17,529 bases of DNA from JAFHCF01 sp048497495 (GCA_048497495.1 JAFHCF010000051.1:1-17529); one strand, 5' to 3'. Positions 7,772-16,131 are shown, counted from the first letter of the stretch. The notes: a model not told the origin generated them from the letters alone. Translations and numbers: made by a program.

Positions 7772-8668
7772 ATGAAACTCAAGGTCTTCTGCGCGACCGA
7801 CGAGAACTACGTCGAGATGACGCACGTCATGCTCGCCTCGTTGATCGCCAACAGCCGGGCCTCGCTCTCCGAGATCCACGTCTTCGGCTGGAAGCTGTCG
7901 GCGAAGAGCGTCGTCGCCTTCGAGGCGATGGCGCCGGAGCTGATCCGCGTCCACGACCACCAGGACCTGCCGCCGGCGCTGGAGCCGATCCGTTTCCGCA
8001 TCGTCGACATGGTGCCGACCTGGATGCGGCTGGTCGCCCCCGACATCATCCGGGCGAGCGACGAGAACCTGCTCTACATCGACTGCGACTGCATCGTCGA
8101 TCGCGACATCGCCGATCTCGCCGCGATCGATCTCGCCGACATGCCTTTCGGCGCCGTCGCCGACTTCGCCAAGGCGAAACATCCCGGCTGGCTCGAGCGG
8201 CTCGGCCTGCCGCTCGACACGCCCTATTTCAACGCCGGGGTGATGCTGTTCAACCACCGCCTCTATCAGCAGGGCGGTTGGTCACGCCGGGCCATCGAGC
8301 TGACCCGTTCGATCCCCGATCGGCTGAAGCTGCACGACCAGGACGCCTTCAACACCATCGCCGAGGGGCGCTGGTACGAATTGCCCTATTCCTACAACGC
8401 CCACGCCAGTTCGGCGAAGACCAAGCACGGGGCGGGAAGCGAGTTGTTCGCGGGCGCCCACGTCATCCACTACGTCGGCAAGCGCAAGCCGACCGACGAG
8501 GACTGCCGCCATGCCGCCAAGGACGTCTACCTGCGTTACCGCGCCGGCACCGTCTATCGCGACGCCCCGCTCCGGAAGGCATGGGTCCGCGAGGTGTTCA
8601 ATCACCTGCGGCAGGGCTTGGGGAAAGTGAAGCGGGCCTGGGCGGCGCGGCGCGCCTCGGCGGCGTGA
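7772..8668 (+). CDS. Family 8 glycosyltransferase
   Basis: This 298-residue retaining GT-A glycosyltransferase (GT8 family) probably transfers a sugar from a nucleotide-sugar onto a cell-surface glycan or other acceptor. It opens with KVFCATDENYVEMTHVMLASL (4-24), the nucleotide-sugar strand. The metal-binding D-x-D is YIDCD (Asp104, Asp106). PYFNAGVMLFN (151-161), HDQDAFN (188-194) and HVIHYVGKRKP (230-240) are the later conserved GT8 motifs. There is no signal peptide or membrane segment, so it should be cytoplasmic. The start at 7772 follows GGAGAGGGG (7757-7765) by 6 nt. No other polysaccharide gene is nearby, so donor and acceptor cannot be told. Its stop faces that of the BrkB gene with 21 bases between. 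Confidence 0.88.
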   Translation: MKLKVFCATDENYVEMTHVMLASLIANSRASLSEIHVFGWKLSAKSVVAFEAMAPELIRVHDHQDLPPALEPIRFRIVDMVPTWMRLVAPDIIRASDENLLYIDCDCIVDRDIADLAAIDLADMPFGAVADFAKAKHPGWLERLGLPLDTPYFNAGVMLFNHRLYQQGGWSRRAIELTRSIPDRLKLHDQDAFNTIAEGRWYELPYSYNAHASSAKTKHGAGSELFAGAHVIHYVGKRKPTDEDCRHAAKDVYLRYRAGTVYRDAPLRKAWVREVFNHLRQGLGKVKRAWAARRASAA

Positions 8669-8689
8669 GGCGAGGGCGGGACTCGTCCC

Positions 8690-9604
8690 TCAATGCACCG
8701 GCGCCTTGTCGGCGCGCCACAGCTCGAGCGAGTGGTTGATCTCGGCGCCGAAGAGGAAGATCAGCCCGACGATGTAGAAGAACAGCATCGAGGCGATGGC
8801 GCCGCCGAGGCCGGCGTAGGTCTTGGCGTAGCCGGAGAAGTGCGACAGATACCAGGAGAAGACCAGACCGGCGACGAACCACATCACCAGGGTCACCAGG
8901 ACGCCGGGTAGGATGCCGCGCACGGTCTGGCGCCGGGCCGGCAGCCAGAGATGGGCCGAGGCGAGGAAGCAGAAGACGCCGAGGGTGAAGAAGACCAGCG
9001 GCAGTCGGTTGAAATAGGACCAATAGGGCGCGAGGTCGGGGACGTGGGGGATGAGGAAGCCCCACAGGACCGGCATCACCACCACCAGGAAGCCGAGGCC
9101 GATGATCACCACGGCGGCGATCAGCATGAAGAATGTGCCCTCGAGCCGGCGAATCAGGAAGTGGCGCTGGTCGTAGGAGCGATAGGCGTAGTTGAGGCCC
9201 ATGCGCAGGGCTTCGACCAGACCGGTGACGATGACGCCGAGCAGGACGGCGCCGACGGTCAGCACGCTGCCCTGCGAGGTGGCGAGGACCGCCGAGATCT
9301 CCGGCCTGAGGATGGCGGCGACCTGTTCGGGCAGGACCGAGAAGACGCCGCCGGTGCCCTGTTCGGCCGCCGCCGCCAGTTCGGCGCCGCCCCAGAAGCC
9401 GGCGAGCCCGGTCAGCAGGATCAGGAAGGGGAAGAGCGAGAACAGGATGGCGAAGGCGATGTTGGAGGCATGCGCGAAGGACTCGTTGCGCAGCAGCCCC
9501 CAATAGAGCGCTTCCCACGTCACCCATCCGATCGCCCGCCATCGCCCGCGCGGCGGCGCGGTGGTCGTGGGGGCGGGGGGGGCGGTGATCTCGTTCTGAA
9601 CCAT
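8690..9604 (-). CDS. YihY/BrkB family inner-membrane protein
   Basis: This is a polytopic inner-membrane protein of the YihY/virulence factor BrkB family, of 304 residues from the ATG at 9604. Family signatures include GLLRNESFAHASNIAFAILFSLFPFLILL near the N-terminus, the GLVEALRMGLNYAY segment, and the C-terminal GGAIASMLFFYIVGLIFLFGAEINHSLE. About six hydrophobic segments can be counted. The molecular function of the family is unsettled; the old name ribonuclease BN is a misannotation and some eukaryote-like claims of transport remain unproven. Another ATG at 9616 would add four residues; neither start has a good ribosome site. The frame stays open far upstream across the antisense of the channel gene, but that extension is repetitive Arg/Gly-rich noise. 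It is convergent with the glycosyltransferase gene and divergent from the channel gene. Confidence 0.88.
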   Translation of the reverse strand: MVQNEITAPPAPTTTAPPRGRWRAIGWVTWEALYWGLLRNESFAHASNIAFAILFSLFPFLILLTGLAGFWGGAELAAAAEQGTGGVFSVLPEQVAAILRPEISAVLATSQGSVLTVGAVLLGVIVTGLVEALRMGLNYAYRSYDQRHFLIRRLEGTFFMLIAAVVIIGLGFLVVVMPVLWGFLIPHVPDLAPYWSYFNRLPLVFFTLGVFCFLASAHLWLPARRQTVRGILPGVLVTLVMWFVAGLVFSWYLSHFSGYAKTYAGLGGAIASMLFFYIVGLIFLFGAEINHSLELWRADKAPVH

Positions 9605-9817
9605 GGCGCGGAACATAGAAGGCGGAAGGCGCGGAGACAATCGCTTCCACCGCGAGGGGCGACGCGCCGAAGGCGCGCGCCCGGATCTCGCCGACGAATG
9701 CTGGCGGCTGCTGCCCTTTTGCCGCATTCTCCCGGCAGGGAAGCCGTCACGTTCGATTCCACGGTGCCGGCGCTTCGCCCTGCCGTCGTCTCGCCTCCCA
9801 GAACGGATCGATCCGCC

Positions 9818-12499
9818 TTGATCAGCCCCTCCGCCCGCGTGCTCCTCGCCCTCGCCTTCGTGACGCTCCTCGGCGCGCCGGTCGCGGCGCAGATCGAGCC
9901 GGTCGCCCCGGCGGTGAAGACCGAGACGACGGCCGGCCCGGCGGCGGCTTCGAAGCAGCCCGCGCCAGCGCCCCAAGGGCAGCCGGCGGCTCAGGCCGTG
10001 CCCGCCACGACGCCGGCTCGGGTTCAGCCGGCGGCTCCGGCCGCGCCCGCCACGACGCCGGCTCAGGTTCAGCCGGCGGCCGCGCCGGCCAAGGCGGTGG
10101 TCCCGACCAAGCCCGACGAGGTCCAGAAGAAGCTCGATTCCTGGAAGGTCGAGATCGATCAGATCGTCGCCGGCATCCAGCGTGAGGGGCAGACCGACAA
10201 GCATCTGGCGGAGCTGCGCGAACGCGCCGAGCGCATTCGCGGCGCGACCACCGATCTAGTGACGGCCGAGAGCCCGCGCCTGGTGGCGGTCGAGGCTCGG
10301 CTCAAGCAACTCGGTCCGGCGCCGCAGGCCAAGGAGGACGAGCCGGCGGCGGTCGAGGCCGAGGCGGTCAAGGTCGAGCGCGAGGACCAGCAGAAGCAGC
10401 TCGCCGAGACACAGGGGCGAATCAAGCAGGCGCAACTGCTGCAGTTGCGCGCCGAGGAGATCATCAAGACGGTCGGCGACCGGCGCCGCGAACGCTTCAC
10501 CCGCGAGTTGGTGGAACGCTCGCGCTCGGTGATCGATCCGACGCTGTGGCTCCAGGCGTTGAAGTCGATGCCGGGCACGTTGAGCAGCCTGCGCTATCTC
10601 GTCGGCGATTGGGCGAGCCTGATGGCGGAGCGCGGCTTCGAGACGGCCGTCGCCGTCGGATCGGTGATCCTGGCGCTGGTGCTGGTGCTCTTCGCCACGC
10701 GGCGGCGTTTGGCGCTGTTCGTCGCCCGCGATCCCTCCGTGCACGAGCCGCCGCGACTGCGCAAGGCGGCGGTGGCCGCCGGCATCGTGGCGCTCAATCT
10801 CCTGGTTCCGCTGGTGGGCCTCTACGGCACCACCCGGGCGCTCGAGGTCTTCGAGCTCAATCCCGAACGGATCTCGCAATTCCTCGACGCGGTGATCCTC
10901 GGCGTCGGCGGCGCGGCGGCGGTCTATGGCGTCGCCCTGGCGTTGTTCGCGCCGTCCAAGCCGCAATGGCGCCTGGTGGCGGTGGGCGATCACACGGCGA
11001 CGCGCCTCGTCCAGCTCTCGGTGGTGCTGTCGGTCGTCCATGGCTTCGGCATCGCCGCCAGCCGCGCGACCGGGGTGCTCGCCATGCCGGTCACCGAGGT
11101 GATCGTGCTCTCCGGCGTCATCGCGCTGGCCGAGGCGGTGATCGTCATGGCGGCGCTCAAATCGGCGGCGCGGGCGCTCAGCGGCGAAGACGCGGCGCCG
11201 GCGCCCGAAGTCGTCGGCGACGAGGCTCCCCCGGCGCGCAGCGTGCTGTGGCGGTGGATCGTCCCACTCGGCTGGATCGTCGCCATCGCCGCGGTGGTCG
11301 CCGCGGCGAGCGGCTACGTGGCGCTCGCCGCCTTCATGACCAGCCAGTTGGTGCGGACCGGGCTCCTGATCGGGATCCTCTACATCGTGCTGCAGTTGGT
11401 GGACGAGGTCATTCAGGCGACGTTCCACGAGGACACCCGGCTCGGCGTCCTGCTCACCCGATCGATGGGGTTGTCGCGGGAGACGGTCGAGCAGATCGGC
11501 GTGGTGCTGTCCGGTTTCACCCGCCTGTTCGTGATCGCGCTCGCCACCCTCGTCGCGCTGACACCGATCGGGGTTTCCTCGCAGGACGTCGCCGCCGACG
11601 CCAAGACGATCTTCTTCGGCTTCACGATCGGCGGCCTGACCTTCTCGTTGTCGACCATCCTGACGGCGGTCGCCTTCCTGATGATCGGCATCGGGGTGAC
11701 GCGCGGCATCCAGGGCTGGCTCGACGAGCGCTTCCTGCCGCGCACCCGGCTCGACGTCGGCCTCAAGAATTCGATCCGCACCGCCTTCGGCTACGTCGGC
11801 TATGTTCTGGCGGTGATGCTCGCCTTCTCGGTGGTCGGCCTCGACCTTCAGAACATCGCCATCGTCGCCGGCGCGCTCTCCGTCGGTATCGGTTTCGGCC
11901 TGCAGTCGATCGTCAACAACTTCGTCTCCGGCCTCATCCTGCTCGTCGAGCGGCCGATCAAGGCCGGCGATCTGGTCGAGATCGGCACCGAGAAAGGCTA
12001 TGTGCGCAAGATCAACGTGCGCTCGACCGAGATCGAAACCTTCGATCGCGCCGCGTTGATCGTGCCAAATTCGTCGCTGATCTCCGGCAACGTGAAGAAC
12101 TGGATGCACCGCGATCTCACCGGTCGCTGCCTCATCAATGTCGGGGTGGCCTATACGGCGGATCCGAATCAGGTGCGCGAGGTGCTGCTCGCCTGCGCCG
12201 AAGAGCATCCCAAGGTGCTCTCCTTCCCGGCCCCGGGCGCCTTCTTCGTCAACTTCGGCGACAACGCGCTGGAGTTCCGTCTGATCTGCACCACCGGCAA
12301 CGTCAGCGACGCCTTCGGGGTCGAGAGCGAGCTGCGCTTCGCCATCGTCGCGCGTCTCAGGGAACTCGGCATCGACATCCCCTTCGTCCAGCGTGACATC
12401 CACATCCGCCAACTCGACGACCTGCGCGCGTTGGCGGACGCCTTCCTGGCCTCGCGCCCGCCGGCGGGTTCGCCGACCACCACAGAAGGCGGCGCCTGA
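9818..12499 (+). CDS. DUF3772/MscS-type mechanosensitive ion channel
   Basis: This large inner-membrane channel of the MscS superfamily (893 residues from this start) should open under membrane tension to release solutes on osmotic downshock. From the TTG at 9818 it begins with a clean signal peptide, ISPSARVLLALAFVTLLGAPVAAQ. A Pro/Ala-rich linker with a 45-bp tandem repeat follows, then a periplasmic helical DUF3772-like part (about 90-230, Gln/Glu/Arg-rich coiled coil). Next come many membrane segments, and the MscS core from about 650: the pore helix GALSVGIGFGLQSIVNNFVSG near 686-706 and the beta domain VERPIKAGDLVEIG. An in-frame ATG at 9698 would add 40 residues with atypical codons before the signal, so I prefer TTG; neither has a clear ribosome site. 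Frame upstream of 9698 antisenses the BrkB gene. Confidence 0.88.
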   Translation: MISPSARVLLALAFVTLLGAPVAAQIEPVAPAVKTETTAGPAAASKQPAPAPQGQPAAQAVPATTPARVQPAAPAAPATTPAQVQPAAAPAKAVVPTKPDEVQKKLDSWKVEIDQIVAGIQREGQTDKHLAELRERAERIRGATTDLVTAESPRLVAVEARLKQLGPAPQAKEDEPAAVEAEAVKVEREDQQKQLAETQGRIKQAQLLQLRAEEIIKTVGDRRRERFTRELVERSRSVIDPTLWLQALKSMPGTLSSLRYLVGDWASLMAERGFETAVAVGSVILALVLVLFATRRRLALFVARDPSVHEPPRLRKAAVAAGIVALNLLVPLVGLYGTTRALEVFELNPERISQFLDAVILGVGGAAAVYGVALALFAPSKPQWRLVAVGDHTATRLVQLSVVLSVVHGFGIAASRATGVLAMPVTEVIVLSGVIALAEAVIVMAALKSAARALSGEDAAPAPEVVGDEAPPARSVLWRWIVPLGWIVAIAAVVAAASGYVALAAFMTSQLVRTGLLIGILYIVLQLVDEVIQATFHEDTRLGVLLTRSMGLSRETVEQIGVVLSGFTRLFVIALATLVALTPIGVSSQDVAADAKTIFFGFTIGGLTFSLSTILTAVAFLMIGIGVTRGIQGWLDERFLPRTRLDVGLKNSIRTAFGYVGYVLAVMLAFSVVGLDLQNIAIVAGALSVGIGFGLQSIVNNFVSGLILLVERPIKAGDLVEIGTEKGYVRKINVRSTEIETFDRAALIVPNSSLISGNVKNWMHRDLTGRCLINVGVAYTADPNQVREVLLACAEEHPKVLSFPAPGAFFVNFGDNALEFRLICTTGNVSDAFGVESELRFAIVARLRELGIDIPFVQRDIHIRQLDDLRALADAFLASRPPAGSPTTTEGGA
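10001..10081 (+). repeat. 45-bp tandem repeat (two copies) within the channel gene
   Basis: Copy one starts at 10001 and copy two at 10046; the first 36 bases of each match with a single difference (position 20, G against A). They encode the 15-residue unit PATTPARVQPAAPAA and its partial second copy PATTPAQVQPAA. The repeat lies in the periplasmic linker right after the signal peptide and probably varies in number between strains. Confidence 0.85.
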
Positions 12500-12570
12500 G
12501 CGCCGTCGACGTCCGTCAGGGGCGCGCCCGAGCGCCTTTCGACGATCCGCACTCATCTCCAGGAGTCCAG

Positions 12571-13095
12571 ATGCCCCTCGTCGTCTCCGGCCGGGTCACG
12601 GCCACGCTCGTCCTCGCAGGCCTCGCCGCCGCCCTGGCCGCCTGTTCGCGCACACCGGTGTCGCAACCGCAGCCGGCGTTCTACCAACGTCTCGACCAGA
12701 CCGGCGGGGCGGTCGATCCGGCGACGTCCTTGTCGATGATCAACCAGTATCGCGGCAACAACGGGCTGGCGCCGCTCACCTGGGATCCGGCGCTGGCGCG
12801 GGTGGCGCAGGGTCAGGTCGAACGCATGGCGGCCGCCGACAAGGTCCTCTCGGTCGAGGAGGCGCGGCTCGACGGCGACCTCGCGCGCGCGGGCATCGGC
12901 TACAGGAGCTTCCTCGCCAACTTCTCGGCCGGCTACCGCACCTTCGCCGAGGCGTTTTCGGGCTGGCGCGAATCGAAGGTGCACAACGCCACCATGCTGG
13001 CGCCGCGCGCCACGCGGGTCGGGCTCGCCACGGGCCAGGCGCCGCATTCGAAATACAAGATCTTCTGGACGATGGTGGTGGTCGAGCCGAAGTGA
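12571..13095 (+). CDS. CAP/SCP-domain lipoprotein
   Basis: This 174-residue secreted lipoprotein has a CAP (SCP/PR1-like) domain; the family's bacterial members have no agreed function. The N-terminus is a lipoprotein signal with lipobox LAAC and lipidated Cys25. Family features follow: SMINQYRGNNGLAPLTWDPALARVAQGQVERMA (55-87), GWRESKVHNATML (131-143) and YKIFWTMVVV (162-171). Two usual cavity residues seem lost. The first His after the LS is a Val (LSVEE, 93-97), and the Glu of the GEN motif is replaced in FLANFSAGY (114-122). His138 is kept. AGGAG (12561-12565) stands 5 nt before the ATG. It lies 71 nt after the channel gene on the same strand, with only a weak hairpin at 12518-12539 between, so co-transcription is possible. 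Confidence 0.85.
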   Translation: MPLVVSGRVTATLVLAGLAAALAACSRTPVSQPQPAFYQRLDQTGGAVDPATSLSMINQYRGNNGLAPLTWDPALARVAQGQVERMAAADKVLSVEEARLDGDLARAGIGYRSFLANFSAGYRTFAEAFSGWRESKVHNATMLAPRATRVGLATGQAPHSKYKIFWTMVVVEPK

Positions 13096-13157
13096 CGGGC
13101 GCGCGGGTCGCGACGAGGGTCGGGGTCGGGGACGTCGGATGGGATGGGTGATGTGGC

Positions 13158-13187
13158 TTGACGAACCGCCACCCGGCCCCTTATATC
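13158..13187 (+). promoter_or_regulatory. Promoter of tRNA-Val
   Basis: TTGACG (13158-13163) and TATATC (13182-13187) are separated by 18 bases and resemble a sigma-70 -35/-10 pair. The predicted transcription start falls a few bases before the tRNA at 13206, as expected for a stable RNA gene. Confidence 0.6.
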
Positions 13188-13205
13188 GCCCGGTCTCGTG
13201 AGAGT

Positions 13206-13280
13206 GGGCGCGTAGCTCAGCGGGAGAGCACTTCGTTCACACCGAAGGGGTCACAGGTTCGATCCCTGTCGCGCCCACCA
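13206..13280 (+). tRNA. tRNA-Val (anticodon CAC)
   Basis: A complete 75-nt cloverleaf with encoded CCA can be folded. The acceptor stem GGGCGCG (13206-13212) pairs with CGCGCCC, then A and CCA end at 13280. The D arm is GCTC-AGCGG-GAGC. The anticodon stem CTTCG/CGAAG closes the loop TTCACAC, giving anticodon CAC, which reads the valine codon GUG. The T arm ACAGG-TTCGATC-CCTGT is canonical. A promoter-like pair precedes it. It converges with the response-regulator gene; no integrase or duplicated 3' end is near, so there is no sign of its use as an integration site here. Confidence 0.97.
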
Positions 13281-13357
13281 TTCCTTCCCCTCTCCGATCC
13301 GAATTTCCATCGCTTTCCCGTGGCGTATCCACCGGGACGCGGTGCCGCGTCGGCGCC

Positions 13358-14665
13358 TCAACTCTTGGCGATGTCGAACCTCTTCATCTTCGACCACAGG
13401 GTGACCCGGGAGATGCCGAGCGCCTTGGCGGTCTCGACGATGCGGCCGCCGTTCTCGGCGAGAGCCGCCTCGATGACCTGGCGTTCGGCGTCGCGGCGGG
13501 CGTTGTCGAGCTTGTGGTCGAAGGTTCGCCCGAAGACCGGCTGATCGGGGAAGAGGTCCTCGGGGGTGATCGCCTCCGCCGCGGCGAGGGCGGCGGCGCG
13601 GGCGATGCGGTTGCGCAGTTCCCGCAGATTACCCGGCCAGTCGTGCGCCTCCAGGGCGTCGACGGCATCGCCCGAGAATCGCCTCGGCTCGGCCCGTGGC
13701 GAGCGCGCGGTTTCGGCGAGAAGCATGCGCTCGGCCAGGGGAAGGATGTCCTCCTTGCGCTCCGCCAGCGCGGGGACGCGCACCTCGATGACGCCGAGAC
13801 GGTGCAGCAGGTCGGGCCGGACGGCGGCGGAAGGGGCGGGGTCGGCGGCGGAGGCGCCCATCGTCGACAGAATGCGGCCGGCGAAGGCGCGCTCGCCGGT
13901 GAGGCCGACCGGGCGATAGCGATGCTCGTCGACGAAGCGCAACAACCGGCCCTGGCATTCCGGCGCGATGTCGGCGATGCCGGTGATCAGCAGCGTGCCG
14001 GTGCCGACCTCGTCGAGGACGCCGGTCTCGATCGCGCCGGCGGGGTCCTTGCCGCCGAAGAGCAGGCGGTCGCCGCCGTTGGCGCCGAGGGCGGCGCCCT
14101 CCAGGACGACGAAGGGCTGGTCGCGGCGTGTCGAGCTGTCATGGAGGCGGCGGGCGAGGGTCTGGCGGCCCGATCCGCTCGGCCCGACGAACATGACGTT
14201 CTGTGAGGTGTCGGCGATGCGCTCCAGGGTGGCCATCACCCGACCCATCGCCGGTGAGACGGCGACGAGATCGTCCAGGTGGCTCGGTTCGGTGATCTCG
14301 CCGCCGGTCACCCGGCGCAGCAGCGCGACCAGCGTGCCGAGATCGTAGGGCTTGGCGAGGTAGTCGATGGCGCCGAGCTTGACCAGACGAACCGCCTGTT
14401 CGACGTCGCCATAGGCGGTGGCGAAGATCGTCGGCGTCATGGCGAAGCGGGCGCGCTCGGACCAGAAGATGTCCTCGCCCGAGCCGTCGGGGAGGCGGAT
14501 GTCGCTGACGACCGCATCGAAACTGCGCCGTTCGAGCGCCTCGATCGCGGCTTCGCAACTCGCGGCGAGCACCGGGACCATGCCCTCGAGCGACAGGCGG
14601 GTGGTCAGCGAGGCGGCGAGAATCTCGTCGTCCTCGACGAGAAGGACGGTCGGCTTCCGGTTCAT
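13358..14665 (-). CDS. NtrC-like response regulator with degenerate AAA+ domain
   Basis: This 435-residue regulator has receiver, AAA+ and Fis-type DNA-binding domains in the NtrC order. The receiver (1-120) is intact: acidic pocket E11/D12, phospho-acceptor Asp55 in VVSDIRLPD, Thr83, and Lys105 in AKPYD. The AAA+ domain (about 130-365) is degraded. Walker A reads GPSGSGRQT (161-169), with Arg for the Lys. No GAFTGA loop is present where LFGGKDPAGAIETG (202-215) stands. The Walker B region is GTLLITGI (223-230), without the Asp-Glu. RPDLLHRL (283-290) and WPGNLRELRN (343-352) remain. The C-terminal helix-turn-helix (about 393-432) looks complete, with ETAKALGISRVTLWSKMKRF. It therefore probably binds DNA under phosphorylation control but should not activate sigma-54. 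It overlaps the kinase gene upstream by ATGA. Confidence 0.88.
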   Translation of the reverse strand: MNRKPTVLLVEDDEILAASLTTRLSLEGMVPVLAASCEAAIEALERRSFDAVVSDIRLPDGSGEDIFWSERARFAMTPTIFATAYGDVEQAVRLVKLGAIDYLAKPYDLGTLVALLRRVTGGEITEPSHLDDLVAVSPAMGRVMATLERIADTSQNVMFVGPSGSGRQTLARRLHDSSTRRDQPFVVLEGAALGANGGDRLLFGGKDPAGAIETGVLDEVGTGTLLITGIADIAPECQGRLLRFVDEHRYRPVGLTGERAFAGRILSTMGASAADPAPSAAVRPDLLHRLGVIEVRVPALAERKEDILPLAERMLLAETARSPRAEPRRFSGDAVDALEAHDWPGNLRELRNRIARAAALAAAEAITPEDLFPDQPVFGRTFDHKLDNARRDAERQVIEAALAENGGRIVETAKALGISRVTLWSKMKRFDIAKS

Positions 14666-16131
14666 GACGATGTCTCCCTCGGGGCGAGGCCGACCGATGT
14701 CGTCTCCTCGACGGGGATGCGAACCACGACGATGGTGCCGCCGGGACCGGGAAGGGCCCGCGCCTCGACGCGCCCGTCGAGCGAGGCGACGGCGCGAATG
14801 ACGACACCCAGACCGATACCGCCTTCGGTGGTGTCGATCCAGTCGAGATCGAGTTCGGCGAGGCGGGTGGCGGCGGCGTCGTCGAGGCCGGGGCCGCCGT
14901 CGGAGATGCGGGCGACCAGGGCGCCCGGCTCCTCACCGATCTCCACCCCCACGCTGCCCCCCGGCGGTGTGGCGTTGATGGCGTTGAGGGCGAGGTTGAG
15001 GATGATCTGGCGGATCATCGAGCCGTCGAGCGGCAGGTCGCCGCCGACGGCCGCCTTCCAGGCCAGCTCCACCTTCTGGCGCTCGGCGACGGGGGCGATC
15101 AGGCGCTCGAGATCGTCGAAGTCGACCTGGCGGGTGACGTCGCCGTGGGCCGAGGGGCGGTAGATCGAAAGCGTGGTCTCCACCACCCGGGCGATGGCGG
15201 TCAGTCCACGGTCGAGCAGATCGAGCGAGGCCGACACGGCCTCGCGGTTGTCGGGAAACCGGCGGGCGGTGTCGACGGCGTTGAGCATGCCGGTCAACGG
15301 GTTGCGCACCTCGTGGGCGACCGTCGCGGCGAGCCGCCCCAGATCGGCGGCGCGCAGGCGTTCCGCCTGGGCGATCTGCACCTGGCGGCGCTCGATGAAG
15401 GCGCGGGCCATGCGGTTGTATTCGCGCAGGAGATTGCGCAGGCGCGGATTGGTCGAACGCGTCGCCGGCAGCGGGATCGGATGCGGATCACCCTGGGAGG
15501 CACGGTTCAACGCCTCCTCGAGCAGTTTCAGGGGGGCCAGCAATCGCCGCATCAACACGAAGCCGAGCCCGGCGAGGCCGATGGCGAGGATGGCGTTGAC
15601 GGCGAGAGACTTGAGATCGGCGCGCAGGCGCTCCTCGCGGATCGGCTTGAGGTCGAGTTGGGCCGACAGGATGGCGCGGACCCGGTCGCCGACGAGCAGG
15701 GGGCGCTGGATCCAGTAGCGGTTTCTGTCGCCGGTCGTCGTCAGGGACAATTCGGTGTCGACCGGGGGCGGCTCCGACTTCGCCGCCGGCTCGTCGCGCG
15801 CCAAGTCGCCGATGACCGCGCCGGCGGGGGTGCGCACCATGACGCGGACCTCGCGAACGCCGTCGTGATAGGCGGCGACGCGCTCCAGGGCGGTGGCGAG
15901 TTCGCCGTGCCGGCCGGTCTCGGTATAGGGCGCGACGGTGGCGGAGAGACCGTCGAGATAGACCTCGCCGAGCCGCTCGATCAACCGCAATTCGGGCTGC
16001 TGGTGCATGAAGATCGCGACGCGGGAGGCCAGCACGGTGACCGTGAGGATCAGCATGGCACCGACCGCGGCGGCCAGGACCGTCTGCGGAATACGCGACA
16101 TAAGGCCGCTTCGCCCGCCTCTGGGACGCAT
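14662..16131 (-). CDS. Membrane sensor histidine kinase
   Basis: This 489-residue two-component sensor kinase very probably phosphorylates the regulator encoded just downstream. It has a membrane segment at about 15-41 and a periplasmic sensor part of about 135 residues without a recognised motif. A second membrane segment at about 177-195 precedes a HAMP-like linker. The dimerisation helix carries the phospho-acceptor His273 in AATVAHEVRNPLTGM. ATP-binding boxes follow: NLALNAINATPPGG (N box, 379-392), ISDGGPGLDD (409-418) and EGGIGLG (436-442). The stop codon shares ATGA (14665-14662) with the regulator's start, so translation is coupled. The ATG at 16131 has GGGAG about 9 nt ahead; the ATG at 16101 is an alternative. 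The signal is unknown; a divergent secreted-protein gene lies upstream. Confidence 0.9.
   Translation of the reverse strand: MRPRGGRSGLMSRIPQTVLAAAVGAMLILTVTVLASRVAIFMHQQPELRLIERLGEVYLDGLSATVAPYTETGRHGELATALERVAAYHDGVREVRVMVRTPAGAVIGDLARDEPAAKSEPPPVDTELSLTTTGDRNRYWIQRPLLVGDRVRAILSAQLDLKPIREERLRADLKSLAVNAILAIGLAGLGFVLMRRLLAPLKLLEEALNRASQGDPHPIPLPATRSTNPRLRNLLREYNRMARAFIERRQVQIAQAERLRAADLGRLAATVAHEVRNPLTGMLNAVDTARRFPDNREAVSASLDLLDRGLTAIARVVETTLSIYRPSAHGDVTRQVDFDDLERLIAPVAERQKVELAWKAAVGGDLPLDGSMIRQIILNLALNAINATPPGGSVGVEIGEEPGALVARISDGGPGLDDAAATRLAELDLDWIDTTEGGIGLGVVIRAVASLDGRVEARALPGPGGTIVVVRIPVEETTSVGLAPRETSS

Noticed and set aside
5824..7782. A 652-codon minus-strand frame opposite ccr
   Set aside because: It is antisense to ccr, which is certain; the sequence is rich in Arg, His and Asp with no domain.
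8951..9697. Long N-terminal extension of the channel frame, and the reciprocal BrkB frame up to 10204
   Set aside because: Both extensions are antisense to the other gene and are low-complexity (Glu/Gln/Gly or Arg/Gly). Each protein has a clear family N-terminus further in.
12518..12539. Hairpin between the channel and CAP lipoprotein genes
   Set aside because: Only GGCGC/GCGCC plus wobble pairs form the stem, followed by three Ts; this is too weak to call a terminator.
13206..13357. tRNA-Val as an integration site of a genomic island
   Set aside because: No integrase, no repeat of the tRNA 3' end and no compositional change on either side within the window.
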